Part shown: in pieces, positions 17,740-26,324 of the stretch
Layout: each line of letters opens with the position of its first letter
How positions within the stretch are numbered: position 1 is the first letter of the stretch
From: Flavobacteriaceae bacterium PS02293
GTDB taxonomy: Bacteria; Bacteroidota; Bacteroidia; Flavobacteriales; Weeksellaceae
Length of the DNA: 64,000 nt
Assembly (NCBI GenBank): GCA_029960045.1
Contig: JASCOV010000005.1
Span: 224,475-288,474, forward strand
Reading direction: 5' to 3'
Translations under genes and position numbers: made by a program
Notes under the pieces: model-generated
The model's database searches: none
What the model was told of the DNA's origin: nothing
Seen by the model: only the letters and a program-made list of their open reading frames with translations

Positions 17740-18780
17740 ATGAAAGCATTAGTTTATTACGGCGACCACGACATTAAATACGAGGAAAAACCAAAACCTG
17801 AAATCTTAAAACCTACCGATGCGATTGTAAAAATCGTAAAAACAACTATTTGTGGAACCGATTTGGGAATCTACAAAGGAAAAAATCCTGAAATAACACC
17901 AGGAAGAATTTTAGGACACGAAGGGATCGGAATCATAGAACAAGTGGGAGAAAGTGTAACCAATTTTAAAGTGGGTGACAAAGTGCTGATCTCTTGCGTA
18001 ACATCTTGTGGCTCCTGCGAATACTGCAAAAAACAATTATATGCTCATTGTAAAGATGGAGGTTGGATTTTAGGATATATGATTGACGGAGTTCAGGCAG
18101 AATATACAAGAATTCCACACGCAGATAACAGCCTTTACAAATATCCGGACACAATCGAAGATGATGTTGCAGTAATGTTGAGCGATATCCTTCCGACAGG
18201 ACACGAAATTGGTGTACAATACGGAAATGTAAAACCAGGCGATGCGATTGCTATTGTTGGAGCGGGACCAGTTGGGATGTCTGTTTTATTAACTTCTCAA
18301 TTCTACTCTCCGTCAACCATTATTATGGTGGATATGGATGAAAACCGATTAGAATTGGCTAAAACTTTAGGGGCAACGCATACGGTAAATTCTGCGGTGG
18401 AAAATGCGGAAGAGGCAATTAAAAAAATTGTTGGAGAAGAAGGTGTGGATGTGGCAATCGAAGCAGTGGGAATACCTCCAACCTGGGATATCTGTCAAAA
18501 AATTGTAAAACCCGGAGGTCATCTTGCCAATGTTGGTGTTCACGGCGTGAAAGTAGATTTTGAAATTCAGAAATTGTGGATTAAAAACCTTACGATAACA
18601 ACAGGATTGGTCAATACGAACACAACACCGATGTTGCTGAAAGCGACTGCAACCAACAAACTTCCTCTAAAATCATTGATTACGCACCATTACAAATTAG
18701 ACCAGATTGAAGAAGCATATCAAGTATTTTTAAATGGAGCAAAAGAAAAAGCAATGAAAATTATCATAGAAGCAAATTAA
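17740..18780 (+). CDS. Zinc-dependent alcohol dehydrogenase (MDR superfamily)
   Basis: A 346-residue medium-chain dehydrogenase. The catalytic zinc site includes Cys in TTICGTDLG (about 38) and GHEG (about 60). The structural zinc lobe has four cysteines in SCGSCEYCKKQLYAHC (about 89-104). The Rossmann fold carries AIVGAGPVGMS near 172-182 and an acidic VDMD at the end of beta-2, favouring NAD+. It oxidises alcohols or reduces aldehydes in the cytoplasm. It is monocistronic, with a hairpin terminator shared with the convergent AraC gene, which may or may not regulate it. Confidence 0.92.
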   Translation: MKALVYYGDHDIKYEEKPKPEILKPTDAIVKIVKTTICGTDLGIYKGKNPEITPGRILGHEGIGIIEQVGESVTNFKVGDKVLISCVTSCGSCEYCKKQLYAHCKDGGWILGYMIDGVQAEYTRIPHADNSLYKYPDTIEDDVAVMLSDILPTGHEIGVQYGNVKPGDAIAIVGAGPVGMSVLLTSQFYSPSTIIMVDMDENRLELAKTLGATHTVNSAVENAEEAIKKIVGEEGVDVAIEAVGIPPTWDICQKIVKPGGHLANVGVHGVKVDFEIQKLWIKNLTITTGLVNTNTTPMLLKATATNKLPLKSLITHHYKLDQIEEAYQVFLNGAKEKAMKIIIEAN

Positions 18781-18803
18781 TTAGGACTAATCAAAATATG
18801 AAT

Positions 18804-18832
18804 AAAAAACATCTTTTTTAAGATGTTTTTTA
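18804..18832. terminator. Bidirectional terminator between alcohol dehydrogenase and AraC genes
   Basis: Hairpin AAAAAACATCTT / AAGATGTTTTTT with a short T loop and flanking A/T runs, located between convergent genes. Confidence 0.85.
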
Positions 18833-18836
18833 TTTT

Positions 18837-19769
18837 TTACGAAACAGAAGTGTTCATTAGCTGATATTGCTTCGGCGTAATACCTTCGTACTTTTTGAAC
18901 ATCCGTATAAAATAATTACTGTCTTCAAAACCTGTTGCAAACGAAACCTCATTGATATGAATATAAGGATTATTTAAAAGTCTTTTGGCATATTTTATTT
19001 TTTCTTTAATGATAAATTCTGCCGGACTCATACCCAATTCTCTTTTAAAATTACGGTAAAATGTACTCGAACTCATACAGGCGTATTTGCTGAGTTCTTT
19101 CATCTGAATCGGTTCACCAATGTGTTTTCGGATATAATCGACGGAAGAAGCAATCGGACTATTGGCTTCCATAACCAAAAACTGGTTTTGGTCGAGTCGT
19201 TTTGCCGTTTGTGTCTGTACAATCCGAATAATCAATTCCTGCAAACTCAGATATGAAAGCGCATCTTTTGCAACATTTTCGCTCATACATTCTTTCGTTA
19301 TTTTGTTGATGGCATTCGCTAAATCCTGACTGTTATAAAAATAATAAGTCTCAAAATCAATTATCCATAAATTCCCTGTTCCCTCTTTCGGAAATTTATC
19401 ATTCAGAAAATCCAGTGTATCATTAATAATTCCTTTATCAATTGCCAAAGCAATGCACTGCGTCGGTCTGTTTTCAGAAGCTTCCGGAAAATCTACTTTA
19501 AAACCTGATTTTGGAGGAACGATAAACGTTTCTCCCGGAAGATATTCAAATGGAGTTCTATCCTGATAATGAATTCGTTTTTTGCCTCTCAACATACTTG
19601 TTACAACAAAATCATTAAATTCTAAAGGAATTTTTTCCGAATACTGATGTGTTTCAAAGAGACTCAGCTCACAGTTTTCCAGTGAAAAAACGGAACGGTT
19701 CTCAATCAAAGTCTGAAGGGATTTTTCGTGAGAAAGTTCTACACTATGAAGTAATGATTTTTGAAACAT
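18837..19769 (-). CDS. AraC-family transcriptional regulator with AraC_N domain
   Basis: A 310-residue regulator. Residues about 30-190 resemble the AraC-type N-terminal ligand domain (PGETFIVPPKSGFKVDFPEA). The C-terminal double helix-turn-helix spans about 205-305, with SSSTFYRNFKRELGMSPAEF and EVSFATGFEDSNYFIRMFKKYEGITPKQY. Proteins with this architecture (YqhC-like) often activate aldehyde reductase genes, which fits the convergent alcohol dehydrogenase, but no shared operator was identified. Confidence 0.9.
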   Translation of the reverse strand: MFQKSLLHSVELSHEKSLQTLIENRSVFSLENCELSLFETHQYSEKIPLEFNDFVVTSMLRGKKRIHYQDRTPFEYLPGETFIVPPKSGFKVDFPEASENRPTQCIALAIDKGIINDTLDFLNDKFPKEGTGNLWIIDFETYYFYNSQDLANAINKITKECMSENVAKDALSYLSLQELIIRIVQTQTAKRLDQNQFLVMEANSPIASSVDYIRKHIGEPIQMKELSKYACMSSSTFYRNFKRELGMSPAEFIIKEKIKYAKRLLNNPYIHINEVSFATGFEDSNYFIRMFKKYEGITPKQYQLMNTSVS

Positions 19770-19925
19770 TTATGGATTGGAATTATTATCAACTGATAAA
19801 AGTAAAATTATCAGTATTTTTTTTAGGTAAATTAAACAAAAAAAATAAAACTACTAAAATAAAAATCAGTTACTTGTTTATCTGCTATTTTTGCAATCGC
19901 ATTTTTTTATTAGGTGGTTTGATTA

Positions 19926-20660
19926 CTATCCGTTTTTCATTAGGTCATCAGCAAGTTTAGGTAATATTTGCTGTATGAATTTTAAAAGTTTTACTCTACC
20001 AATATTACTTTCAAATCGATCTTTTTTGAAATTGATTAAAAATTCATTTACAAGTTGTTTGGGGGTAATTTTACCTTTTCCGCGCCCTTCTGTCATTGCT
20101 GTATCAACCAGCGGTGGCAGTATTTCAAATACTTTAACCGTTGTATTCTCCAATTGGTAACGAAGTGCTTTTGTTGCATTGTGAATTGCAGCTTTTGTTG
20201 CACAATAAATGGGCGCGGATTTTTTTGGAGCCAATGCAAGTCCTGATGAAATATTAACAATTGCTGCAGTTTGTTTTAATGCTAATATTGGGAGTAATCC
20301 ATAAACAATCTGCATTGGACTTGTAAAATTTATTCGTATCTCATCTTCAATTTTTCTGTGACCATCTTGTTCGTCCAGCCAGTTGTAATTATTTTGAATA
20401 CCTGCATTGTTAATTACAACATTAATGTCATTATGTTTTTCCAAGCATTGGTTGATTAAGTTGATTACTGAAATGCTATCGCTTAAATCACAAAGCAGTA
20501 TTTCAATTTTAGGAAATTGAATTTTAAGTTCGTCCAAATTGTGTTGATTGCTGGAAGTAACAATTAATTTATTATCAAGATTATAAAATTGCTGAACTAT
20601 TTCAAAACCAATTCCTGAAGTTCCGCCTGTTATTAAAATGGTATTATTAGATAATTTCAT
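19926..20660 (-). CDS. Short-chain dehydrogenase/reductase (DltE-like)
   Basis: A 244-residue classical SDR. The cofactor motif is TGGTSGIGFEI (about 11-21), NNAG occurs near 85, catalytic Ser lies in NISSGLAL near 138, and the YCATKAA block supplies Tyr and Lys near 151-155. Substrate is unknown. It follows the DJ-1-like gene by 5 bp and is probably cotranscribed with it and possibly with the upstream Crp/Fnr gene. Confidence 0.9.
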   Translation of the reverse strand: MKLSNNTILITGGTSGIGFEIVQQFYNLDNKLIVTSSNQHNLDELKIQFPKIEILLCDLSDSISVINLINQCLEKHNDINVVINNAGIQNNYNWLDEQDGHRKIEDEIRINFTSPMQIVYGLLPILALKQTAAIVNISSGLALAPKKSAPIYCATKAAIHNATKALRYQLENTTVKVFEILPPLVDTAMTEGRGKGKITPKQLVNEFLINFKKDRFESNIGRVKLLKFIQQILPKLADDLMKNG

Positions 20661-20665
20661 AGGGT

Positions 20666-21466
20666 CTATTTCAAAGTGTTTTTTAATTCATATTCTTTCA
20701 ATGCTTCCGAATATAATTTTATAAATGCGTGGTTAGAATACGGGTTTTGGCTTGTTATAAGTTCTCTGTCTCGAATTGCAAAATTCGCTGCCGGACTTCC
20801 TTTTTTGTGTTTCAAACCCATTTTTTTGAGTTGTTGGGCTATTTTCCTATTTTCGGGTTTGCCTTTCATCACAAAATTTTCAATAAAAAGCTCTTCCAAT
20901 CCTGTTACAGAGTTCACTTTATAACCGATAAAGGGGTTTTCTTCTCTAGGAATAGAGAGTATCAATGCGGGAGCGTGGCAAATTAAACCGATTGCTTTTC
21001 CTTTGGTTGAAAATTCTTTTAAAAGCCTTTTAATTTTCTTATCATATATTAAATCTGCCATTAGACCCTGGCCACCAGGAATTATTATTCCAGAATATTG
21101 ATTTATATTTTCCAAACCATTTTCGAGTGTTTTCGGAGTATTGAATTTTTCATTATTCTGAACAAAATATTTGGCTTCCTCTAAAGGAGAATTTCTTCCT
21201 TTCCAATATTTTTTATTTAAACTTTCTTTATCAATAGATGGTTTTATACCGAAAGGGGTTGCAAAATCTACTTCATACCCTAAACTTATAATTTCTTTAT
21301 ACGCTAAATAAAATTCGCTTAAAAAAACACCTGTTTCTGTATATGTTTTGCCATTTTTTAATTGAAGCTCTTTAGCAGCACTCATCACAAAAAGAACTTT
21401 CCTTTGAGAGAATACAGACGAGAAACACAATAGGCTGATAATTGCGAGCATTGACCTTTGTACCAT
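20666..21466 (-). CDS. DJ-1/PfpI-superfamily protein with apparent signal peptide
   Basis: A 266-residue protein with an N-terminal hydrophobic stretch (SMLAIISLLCFSSVFSQ) that looks like an export signal, then a DJ-1/PfpI fold. The nucleophile elbow has Cys in GLICHAPALIL near 163, and IIIPGGQGLMADL near 128-140 supplies the conserved glycine loop. Relatives act as glyoxalase III, chaperone-like deglycases or amidases. Export is unusual for this family. It is encoded just before the SDR, suggesting a joint role in carbonyl stress (inference). Confidence 0.85.
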   Translation of the reverse strand: MVQRSMLAIISLLCFSSVFSQRKVLFVMSAAKELQLKNGKTYTETGVFLSEFYLAYKEIISLGYEVDFATPFGIKPSIDKESLNKKYWKGRNSPLEEAKYFVQNNEKFNTPKTLENGLENINQYSGIIIPGGQGLMADLIYDKKIKRLLKEFSTKGKAIGLICHAPALILSIPREENPFIGYKVNSVTGLEELFIENFVMKGKPENRKIAQQLKKMGLKHKKGSPAANFAIRDRELITSQNPYSNHAFIKLYSEALKEYELKNTLK

Positions 21467-21540
21467 AATAATGTTTAATTTGAATTATGGAACAAAGAAA
21501 AAAAGAACGTATGTTCTATCCATTTACATATGTAAAGGAA

Positions 21541-22116
21541 TCATTTTTTTGCCAGATTTCTTCTGATTCGGCTTAGCTGTGTTGGTGTAATTCCTAGATA
21601 GGAAGCTATATGATACTGAGGAATCATTTGTTCCAGACAGGGGAAATTTTGTTGAAAAATAAGGTAGCGTTTATCTGCATCCAGCATTACAAGATCAACT
21701 TCTCGTTCTTCCTTGTGCACAAAGAATAGTTCTGCAAGTTTTCTTCCAAAACGTTCAAAATCTTGATAGTTTTCGTAAAGGCTTACCACATCTGTGTAAT
21801 TTATTATCAATAACTGACAGTCGGTAAGAGCCTGTTGATTGATTTTATTAGGTTCATTAGTGATTAAAGATGAGTATCCTGCAACAAAGTTATTGGCTAA
21901 AAAGAAGTGTTTATTATATTCTGTTCCTTCATTATTTCTATAAAAAGCCCTAATAATACCATTGGTTAGAAACCCTATTTGTTTGGCAGTTTCTCCATCT
22001 TTAATAAAATAGTCGCCTTTTTTTAATGTTTTTTCGGTAAACATCTCTTTTACTTTATTCCAGGTTTCATCTTTGATTGGAGAAACAGAATTCAAATAAT
22101 TATATAGTTCCGTCAT
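21541..22116 (-). CDS. Crp/Fnr-family transcriptional regulator
   Basis: A 191-residue regulator with a cyclic-nucleotide-binding-like beta barrel (about 20-130, FIKDGETAKQIGFLTNGIIRAFYRN) and a degenerate C-terminal helix-turn-helix (IASYLGITPTQLSRIRR, about 168-184). This short form is common in flavobacteria and usually lacks the cAMP-contacting residues. It lies 74 bp upstream of the DJ-1/SDR pair and may control it. Confidence 0.88.
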   Translation of the reverse strand: MTELYNYLNSVSPIKDETWNKVKEMFTEKTLKKGDYFIKDGETAKQIGFLTNGIIRAFYRNNEGTEYNKHFFLANNFVAGYSSLITNEPNKINQQALTDCQLLIINYTDVVSLYENYQDFERFGRKLAELFFVHKEEREVDLVMLDADKRYLIFQQNFPCLEQMIPQYHIASYLGITPTQLSRIRRNLAKK

Positions 22117-22207
22117 TAAAAAGATTGCTTTCGTTATTATTACTCTGAGGTTTTCCGCACCCCTTCAATACAATGAGAAAAATACAACAATCAGGTGTTT
22201 ATATATC

Positions 22208-22504
22208 TTAGCTATTTTGCCTGATTAATCTCTCCAACTCATCCGCCTGAAAAACTCCGGATTGTTTCCATTTGACTTCACCGCTCTTGAAAATCATCAG
22301 CGTCGGCACACTTCTAATTCCGAACTGTGCAGCAACTGCTTGATTTTTATCGACGTCAATCTTGATGATACTTGCCATATCGCCAATATTTTTTTTCAAA
22401 TCCTGAAGAATGGGAGCCTGCATTTTGCAAGGACCGCACCATTCTGCAAAAAAATCCACCAAAACAGGTTTGTCCTGGTTGATAAGTTCCTGAAACTTAT
22501 TCAT
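22208..22504 (-). CDS. Thioredoxin
   Basis: A 98-residue cytoplasmic thioredoxin with the active site AEWCGPCKMQ (Cys 23 and 26) and the cis-proline in RSVPTLMIF near 67-75. It has no signal peptide. It is the third gene of the MBL/rhodanese-DUF2892-thioredoxin operon, so it probably reduces persulfides or disulfides formed during sulfide oxidation (inference from context). Confidence 0.93.
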   Translation of the reverse strand: MNKFQELINQDKPVLVDFFAEWCGPCKMQAPILQDLKKNIGDMASIIKIDVDKNQAVAAQFGIRSVPTLMIFKSGEVKWKQSGVFQADELERLIRQNS

Positions 22505-22516
22505 TTTGCTATATTT

Positions 22517-22753
22517 TTATTTAATTTCCTCATATTCCACCTCATCATTTGTTTTTTTTGAATTGCGAGTCGGTACAGAACAATTTCCTGTTGTACAACA
22601 GCCGATATTCAACAATGGCATTGCAACAAAAACTGCTCCAACAGCAACCAAAATCCACATCCCGGATTTTACGGCTTCCACAACAAGGAAAATTCCCATT
22701 GCCAAACGAAGCAACCGTGCAAAGTTCCAGTTTTTCAATATATTTTGTATCAT
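22517..22753 (-). CDS. DUF2892 (YgaP-like) small membrane protein
   Basis: 78 residues with two hydrophobic segments (about 14-30 and 33-48) and a cysteine-rich tail CCTTGNC. DUF2892 is the membrane part of YgaP-type rhodaneses; here it is encoded separately, 8 bp after the MBL/rhodanese gene. It may anchor or pass sulfane sulfur at the membrane (inference). Confidence 0.85.
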   Translation of the reverse strand: MIQNILKNWNFARLLRLAMGIFLVVEAVKSGMWILVAVGAVFVAMPLLNIGCCTTGNCSVPTRNSKKTNDEVEYEEIK

Positions 22754-22761
22754 CTCTTTTT

Positions 22762-24153
22762 TTATTTGGTAATAACATTATCATTTTCTAACCATTCTTT
22801 CATTCCGCCAGAAAAGTTTTTAACATTACCGAAACCGTTTTTCTTTAGTAAAGAATACGCAATCGCTGCTCTGTCACCACTTTGGCAATGGATAACTACC
22901 TGTTTATCACGAGAGATTTTGTCTAAATTTTCTTCCAATGTTCCCACAAAAACATTTTCGGCATTTTTAATATGCGCTGTCTCATATTCGGTTTTGTTCC
23001 GTACATCCACCACCTGAACATCTTCTCTGTTCAAATAAGTTTTAAAATCTGCAATATCAATAACATCAGCAGTTTGCAAATCCAATCCCAGATTTTTCAC
23101 ATCATCAATATAACCCATCATCTGATCCATACCGATTCTCATCAGCTTTCGGGTAAGGTCTTCCATCTGTTCTTCTTGAGCGACCAAAATGAAAGGCTCA
23201 GAATAATTAACCAGCCAGCCCATCCACGTTGAAAAAGAATTGTTTCCTTGAATATTAATACTTTCCGGAATAAAAGCTTCTGCAAAATCAACTTTATTTC
23301 TGGTATCAATCACTTTTACTCCGCTGTTGTAAGACTCCAAAAACTCGTTCTTGGAAAGTTTTTTGTGTTTTGGAACTTCCGTTAACAAAGATCTTTCCAC
23401 TTTATTGAGCTTTTTCATCATTGCAAAATATTTTGGAGGCTCAGGCTGTCCTTCCAGCAGATATTCTATAAAGCCTTCCTCATCTTCTTCATACTGAAAA
23501 GCCCAGTTTCTGATTTTCTCATAACCAACCGTTGAGCTTGGAACCGACCCCAAAGACTTACCACAAGCAGAACCGGCACCGTGCCCCGGCCAAACCTGAA
23601 TAAACTCTGGCAGCTTGCTGAAATCCTGAACAGAATGAAACATTTCTTTCGCTCCTTTTTCTTGGGTTCCTGTAATTCCGGCAGCTTTCTCCAATAAATC
23701 AGGTCTTCCGATGTCGCCCACGAACACAAAGTCTCCTGTAAAAATCATTACCGGTTCATCTGTCGCAGGATGGTCTGTTAATAAAAAGCTGATACTTTCG
23801 GGAGTATGTCCCGGTGTGTGAATCACTTTTAGCGTGAGATTGCCAACATTGATTACTTCTCCGTTTTTTAAACCTATATGCGGAAATTCATATTGCCAAT
23901 CTACACCACCTTCATCTGAAAGATACATTTTTGCTCCGGTTACTTCCGAAAGTTCCCGAGAGCCTGACAAAAAATCGGCGTGAATATGTGTTTCTGTGAT
24001 GTGGGTAATGGTCAGATTATTTTCTTTGGCAATCTCAAGGTAAGTATCAATATCTCTTTTAGCATCGATGACAATCGCTTCACCTTTTGCCTGACAACCA
24101 ATCAGGTAACTTGCCTGAGCAAGACTTTTATCATAAATATGCTGAAAAAACAT
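22762..24153 (-). CDS. MBL-fold hydrolase with tandem rhodanese domains (persulfide dioxygenase-like, CstB/BlrH type)
   Basis: 464 residues from ATG 24153 (MFFQHIYDKSLAQ); an upstream in-frame start adds eight unconserved residues. The MBL domain (1-240) has the metal motif TETHIHADFLSG, where the usual HxHxDH pattern is THIHAD, and further ligands in HTPGHTPES, FTGDFVF and VWPGHGAGSACG. Two rhodanese domains follow (about 265-350 and 370-464); only the second keeps an active Cys, in VIHCQSGDRA. Relatives oxidise glutathione or other persulfides to sulfite. It is controlled by the shared operator at 24208-24224 and is encoded near a sulfite exporter. Confidence 0.9.
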   Translation of the reverse strand: MFFQHIYDKSLAQASYLIGCQAKGEAIVIDAKRDIDTYLEIAKENNLTITHITETHIHADFLSGSRELSEVTGAKMYLSDEGGVDWQYEFPHIGLKNGEVINVGNLTLKVIHTPGHTPESISFLLTDHPATDEPVMIFTGDFVFVGDIGRPDLLEKAAGITGTQEKGAKEMFHSVQDFSKLPEFIQVWPGHGAGSACGKSLGSVPSSTVGYEKIRNWAFQYEEDEEGFIEYLLEGQPEPPKYFAMMKKLNKVERSLLTEVPKHKKLSKNEFLESYNSGVKVIDTRNKVDFAEAFIPESINIQGNNSFSTWMGWLVNYSEPFILVAQEEQMEDLTRKLMRIGMDQMMGYIDDVKNLGLDLQTADVIDIADFKTYLNREDVQVVDVRNKTEYETAHIKNAENVFVGTLEENLDKISRDKQVVIHCQSGDRAAIAYSLLKKNGFGNVKNFSGGMKEWLENDNVITK

Positions 24154-24179
24154 AATACTATTTTTAAAGTTTACCAATA

Positions 24180-24224
24180 CAAAGTTATGTCTTACTGTTT
24201 TCTTTTTCAGTGACTTCGATTACA
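24180..24224 (-). promoter_or_regulatory. Promoter and regulon operator upstream of MBL/rhodanese operon
   Basis: Minus strand: operator TGTAATCGAAGTCACTG (24208-24224), 20 bp, -7 TAACTTTG (24180-24187). The same three-part layout occurs at 25689-25733, 36945-36989 and 37839-37883. There is no -33 element, as expected for an activator-dependent promoter. Confidence 0.75.
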
Positions 24225-24233
24225 TAAGAGAAA

Positions 24234-24851
24234 TTATTTTTTAACAGCAAAAATTCTCACCACAGACGCTTCACCTTTATGATAATCTCCTTCGTTGAGC
24301 ACAATCGTTTTTACAAAAGCTTCCTTTATCTCAAAATTTTCGAAATCTTTTTTTAATTCTTCAAGGTCATACAGCATTTCATAATCTCTCGGCCCTCCTG
24401 ATTGTGGATTTCTTTGCTGATATTCTTGCTGAAGTTTAGAAAAACCTTCCAATATAAGATAGCCTCCGGGTTTTAAAAACCCAGACAGTTTCCTGTGAAA
24501 TGCTCTTCTCGATTCTCCCGGAAAGTGTGCATAAATCATAGCTAAAGCATCAAAAGAAGAATTTGGATATTCTATATTTTCTGCATTAGATACTGTGTAA
24601 GAAATTTCTGTATTGTTTTCGCTTGCCCATAAAAGTGCTTTTTTCTCCCCTTCTTCACTTTGGTCAAACGCTTCTGATTGCCATCCTTTTACAGCTGCAT
24701 AAACCGCATTCCTGCCCTCTCCTTCTGCAGGAAAAAGAATTTTCCCGGATTTCAAAGTATCTAACTTTTCTTTCAAATATTCATTCGGCAGCTTCCCATA
24801 GGTAAACTCTTCCTGACTGTAACGATTGTTCCAAAAATTTTTCTGATACAT
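24234..24851 (-). CDS. SAM-dependent class I methyltransferase
   Basis: 205 residues with a Rossmann methyltransferase fold: motif I appears as ILFPAEGEGRNAVYAA (about 38-53), motif II around AFDQSEEG, and the acceptor region LDAL-MIYAHFPGE near 107-118. Relatives include tellurite/thiopurine-type (TehB-like) methylases. It follows the TauE gene by 15 bp in the same operon, so a thiol or chalcogen substrate is plausible (inference). Confidence 0.85.
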   Translation of the reverse strand: MYQKNFWNNRYSQEEFTYGKLPNEYLKEKLDTLKSGKILFPAEGEGRNAVYAAVKGWQSEAFDQSEEGEKKALLWASENNTEISYTVSNAENIEYPNSSFDALAMIYAHFPGESRRAFHRKLSGFLKPGGYLILEGFSKLQQEYQQRNPQSGGPRDYEMLYDLEELKKDFENFEIKEAFVKTIVLNEGDYHKGEASVVRIFAVKK

Positions 24852-24866
24852 ATTAATTATTTTCCC

Positions 24867-25667
24867 TTATAAAATTAATTCTTTTGCGATAATATAAAAT
24901 CCCATCACTAACACAAACCATCCGAAACCAACTTTAAGTTTTTCTCCAGAAATTTTTCCTGATAAAAATATCCCGATGAAAATTCCTACAACAGCCAATA
25001 AGGTAAATTTTATAAGCAGACTCCAATCTATTACCGAATGTTCTTGGGTAACAAACCCAGTGAAACCAATTGCAGAATTGATTGCAATAATAAAAAGAGA
25101 GGTTCCTACCGCTGATTTCATAGAGATTTTTGAAAAAAAGACAAGAACAGGAATAATGAGAAAACCACCTCCGGCTCCCACCAATCCGGTAACAATTCCT
25201 ACCAATGCTCCCATCAATACAATCATCAGATAATTGAAATCTGATTTTGAATCATTTTTATGCTTTTCACAATCTTTACAAGGTCGAAGCATTGATACCG
25301 AAGCCAATACCATGATAACAGCAAAAATAATCATCAGAAAAACAGGTTTAGTAAGGTGAAAATCTTCTTTTTTTAAAACAATTTCAGGAATCAGAGGCAT
25401 AAGATACGCTCTGGTAAGATATACGGTAATAATGGAAGGAATCCCAAAAAACAAAACGGCATTAAATTCTATCTTCTGCTGATTAAAACTTTTGATTCCC
25501 CCCAATAACGAGGTAATTCCTACCACAAATAATGAATATCCCGTCGCTGAAACAGGATCAACACCCAATATATATACCATAATAGGAACAGTAAGAATAG
25601 ATCCGCCACTTCCTATTAATCCGAGGGAAGTTCCTACTAAAACAGCTAAAATATATCCCGCTAACAT
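24867..25667 (-). CDS. TauE/SafE-family sulfite/sulfonate exporter
   Basis: 266 residues starting at ATG 25667 (MLAGYILAVLVG); an upstream start adds eight residues. There are eight hydrophobic segments in two repeats, each opening with a glycine-rich SGGSILTVP or GAGGGFLIIPV motif typical of TauE. It should export sulfite or related sulfur anions. Its promoter carries the regulon operator shared with the persulfide dioxygenase-like gene, which supports a sulfur role. Confidence 0.9.
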   Translation of the reverse strand: MLAGYILAVLVGTSLGLIGSGGSILTVPIMVYILGVDPVSATGYSLFVVGITSLLGGIKSFNQQKIEFNAVLFFGIPSIITVYLTRAYLMPLIPEIVLKKEDFHLTKPVFLMIIFAVIMVLASVSMLRPCKDCEKHKNDSKSDFNYLMIVLMGALVGIVTGLVGAGGGFLIIPVLVFFSKISMKSAVGTSLFIIAINSAIGFTGFVTQEHSVIDWSLLIKFTLLAVVGIFIGIFLSGKISGEKLKVGFGWFVLVMGFYIIAKELIL

Positions 25668-25688
25668 TTGATTATATTTTTCAAAAGA

Positions 25689-25733
25689 CAAAATTATAAT
25701 CTATGGATATTCAAGTCAGTAACAGAAGTTACA
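25689..25733 (-). promoter_or_regulatory. Promoter and regulon operator upstream of TauE operon
   Basis: Minus strand: operator TGTAACTTCTGTTACTG (25717-25733), whose core GTAAC-TTCT-GTTAC is a perfect palindrome, then 20 bp and -7 TAATTTTG (25689-25696). Confidence 0.78.
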
Positions 25734-25822
25734 GAAATATTTAAAATTAAAAAACTCGGTTTCTAATAATGATTTGTTCTTACTTTTTCATTTTAAATGT
25801 ACTATGTAAGATTGAGTTGTAA

Positions 25823-25838
25823 TGTGATCTTTATCACA
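25823..25838. promoter_or_regulatory. CRP/FNR-like palindrome
   Basis: TGTGATCTTTATCACA has perfect 6-bp arms and matches the general CRP pattern TGTGA-N6-TCACA. It lies far upstream of the TauE promoter and just below the NifX-like stop codon. It could be a second regulator site or a weak transcript end. Confidence 0.45.
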
Positions 25839-25843
25839 TAAGG

Positions 25844-26188
25844 TCATTTTTGTTTCAAAACAACATCAATAATCTCAGGAATACTGACAGATGACGCTTT
25901 TTCAAACGGAATTTCGTTATTCTCCAATTCTGTACGCAAACGTTTTCCCATTGCATAATACATCAACAAATCTCCTTTAGAAAACAACTCCAAAAGTTCC
26001 CGATGATTGTGACGCTGTTCTCCAGAATGCGTTCTGCAACAGCCTTCATCCTGATGTTGATGCGGATTGGGAACAAATGATTCAGAAACCACATTTCCGT
26101 TTCCGATTTCGTAAAAGCCAAATTCTTTGCATCTTCCGGTATGAACAGCTATGGTTTCACGGTCGTTGGTAGGAATAATAATTTTCAT
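25844..26188 (-). CDS. NifX/NifB-C-terminal-like (dinitrogenase iron-molybdenum cofactor-binding fold) protein
   Basis: 114 residues of the small NifX/MTH1175-like fold: MKIIIPTNDRETIAVHTGRCKEFGFYEI at the start and YYAMGKRLRTELENNEI in the middle. A His/Cys-rich insert (PHQHQDEGCCRTHSGEQRHNH, about 42-62) could bind metal or an iron-sulfur cluster. No nitrogenase genes occur here, so it is not a nitrogen-fixation protein. It lies at the end of the cytochrome bd operon, 6 bp after a small membrane gene. Confidence 0.82.
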   Translation of the reverse strand: MKIIIPTNDRETIAVHTGRCKEFGFYEIGNGNVVSESFVPNPHQHQDEGCCRTHSGEQRHNHRELLELFSKGDLLMYYAMGKRLRTELENNEIPFEKASSVSIPEIIDVVLKQK

Positions 26189-26194
26189 AACTTC

Positions 26195-26308
26195 TTATTT
26201 GAGTTTCCCTTCTCTTTCTAATTTTTTAAACAACCAGAATGTGAGTCGGTATGATACATAAATCATTACCGGAAGCGATATAAATTGTAAAATTTCTTTG
26301 AAATACAT
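26195..26308 (-). CDS. Small membrane protein at cydX-like position
   Basis: A 37-residue ORF from ATG 26308 with one hydrophobic helix (residues about 6-29) and a basic C-terminus (KKLEREGKLK). It begins 16 bp after the cydB stop, the place where CydX or similar one-helix subunits of cytochrome bd oxidase are found. A longer frame through the same stop overlaps cydB and is not credible. Sequence similarity to CydX itself is not obvious. Confidence 0.6.
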   Translation of the reverse strand: MYFKEILQFISLPVMIYVSYRLTFWLFKKLEREGKLK

Positions 26309-26324
26309 TATTTTATTTTTTGAA

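Noticed and set aside
25844..26188. Nitrogen-fixation gene
   Set aside because: The NifX-like fold occurs alone without any nif structural or assembly gene; such proteins are common in non-fixers.
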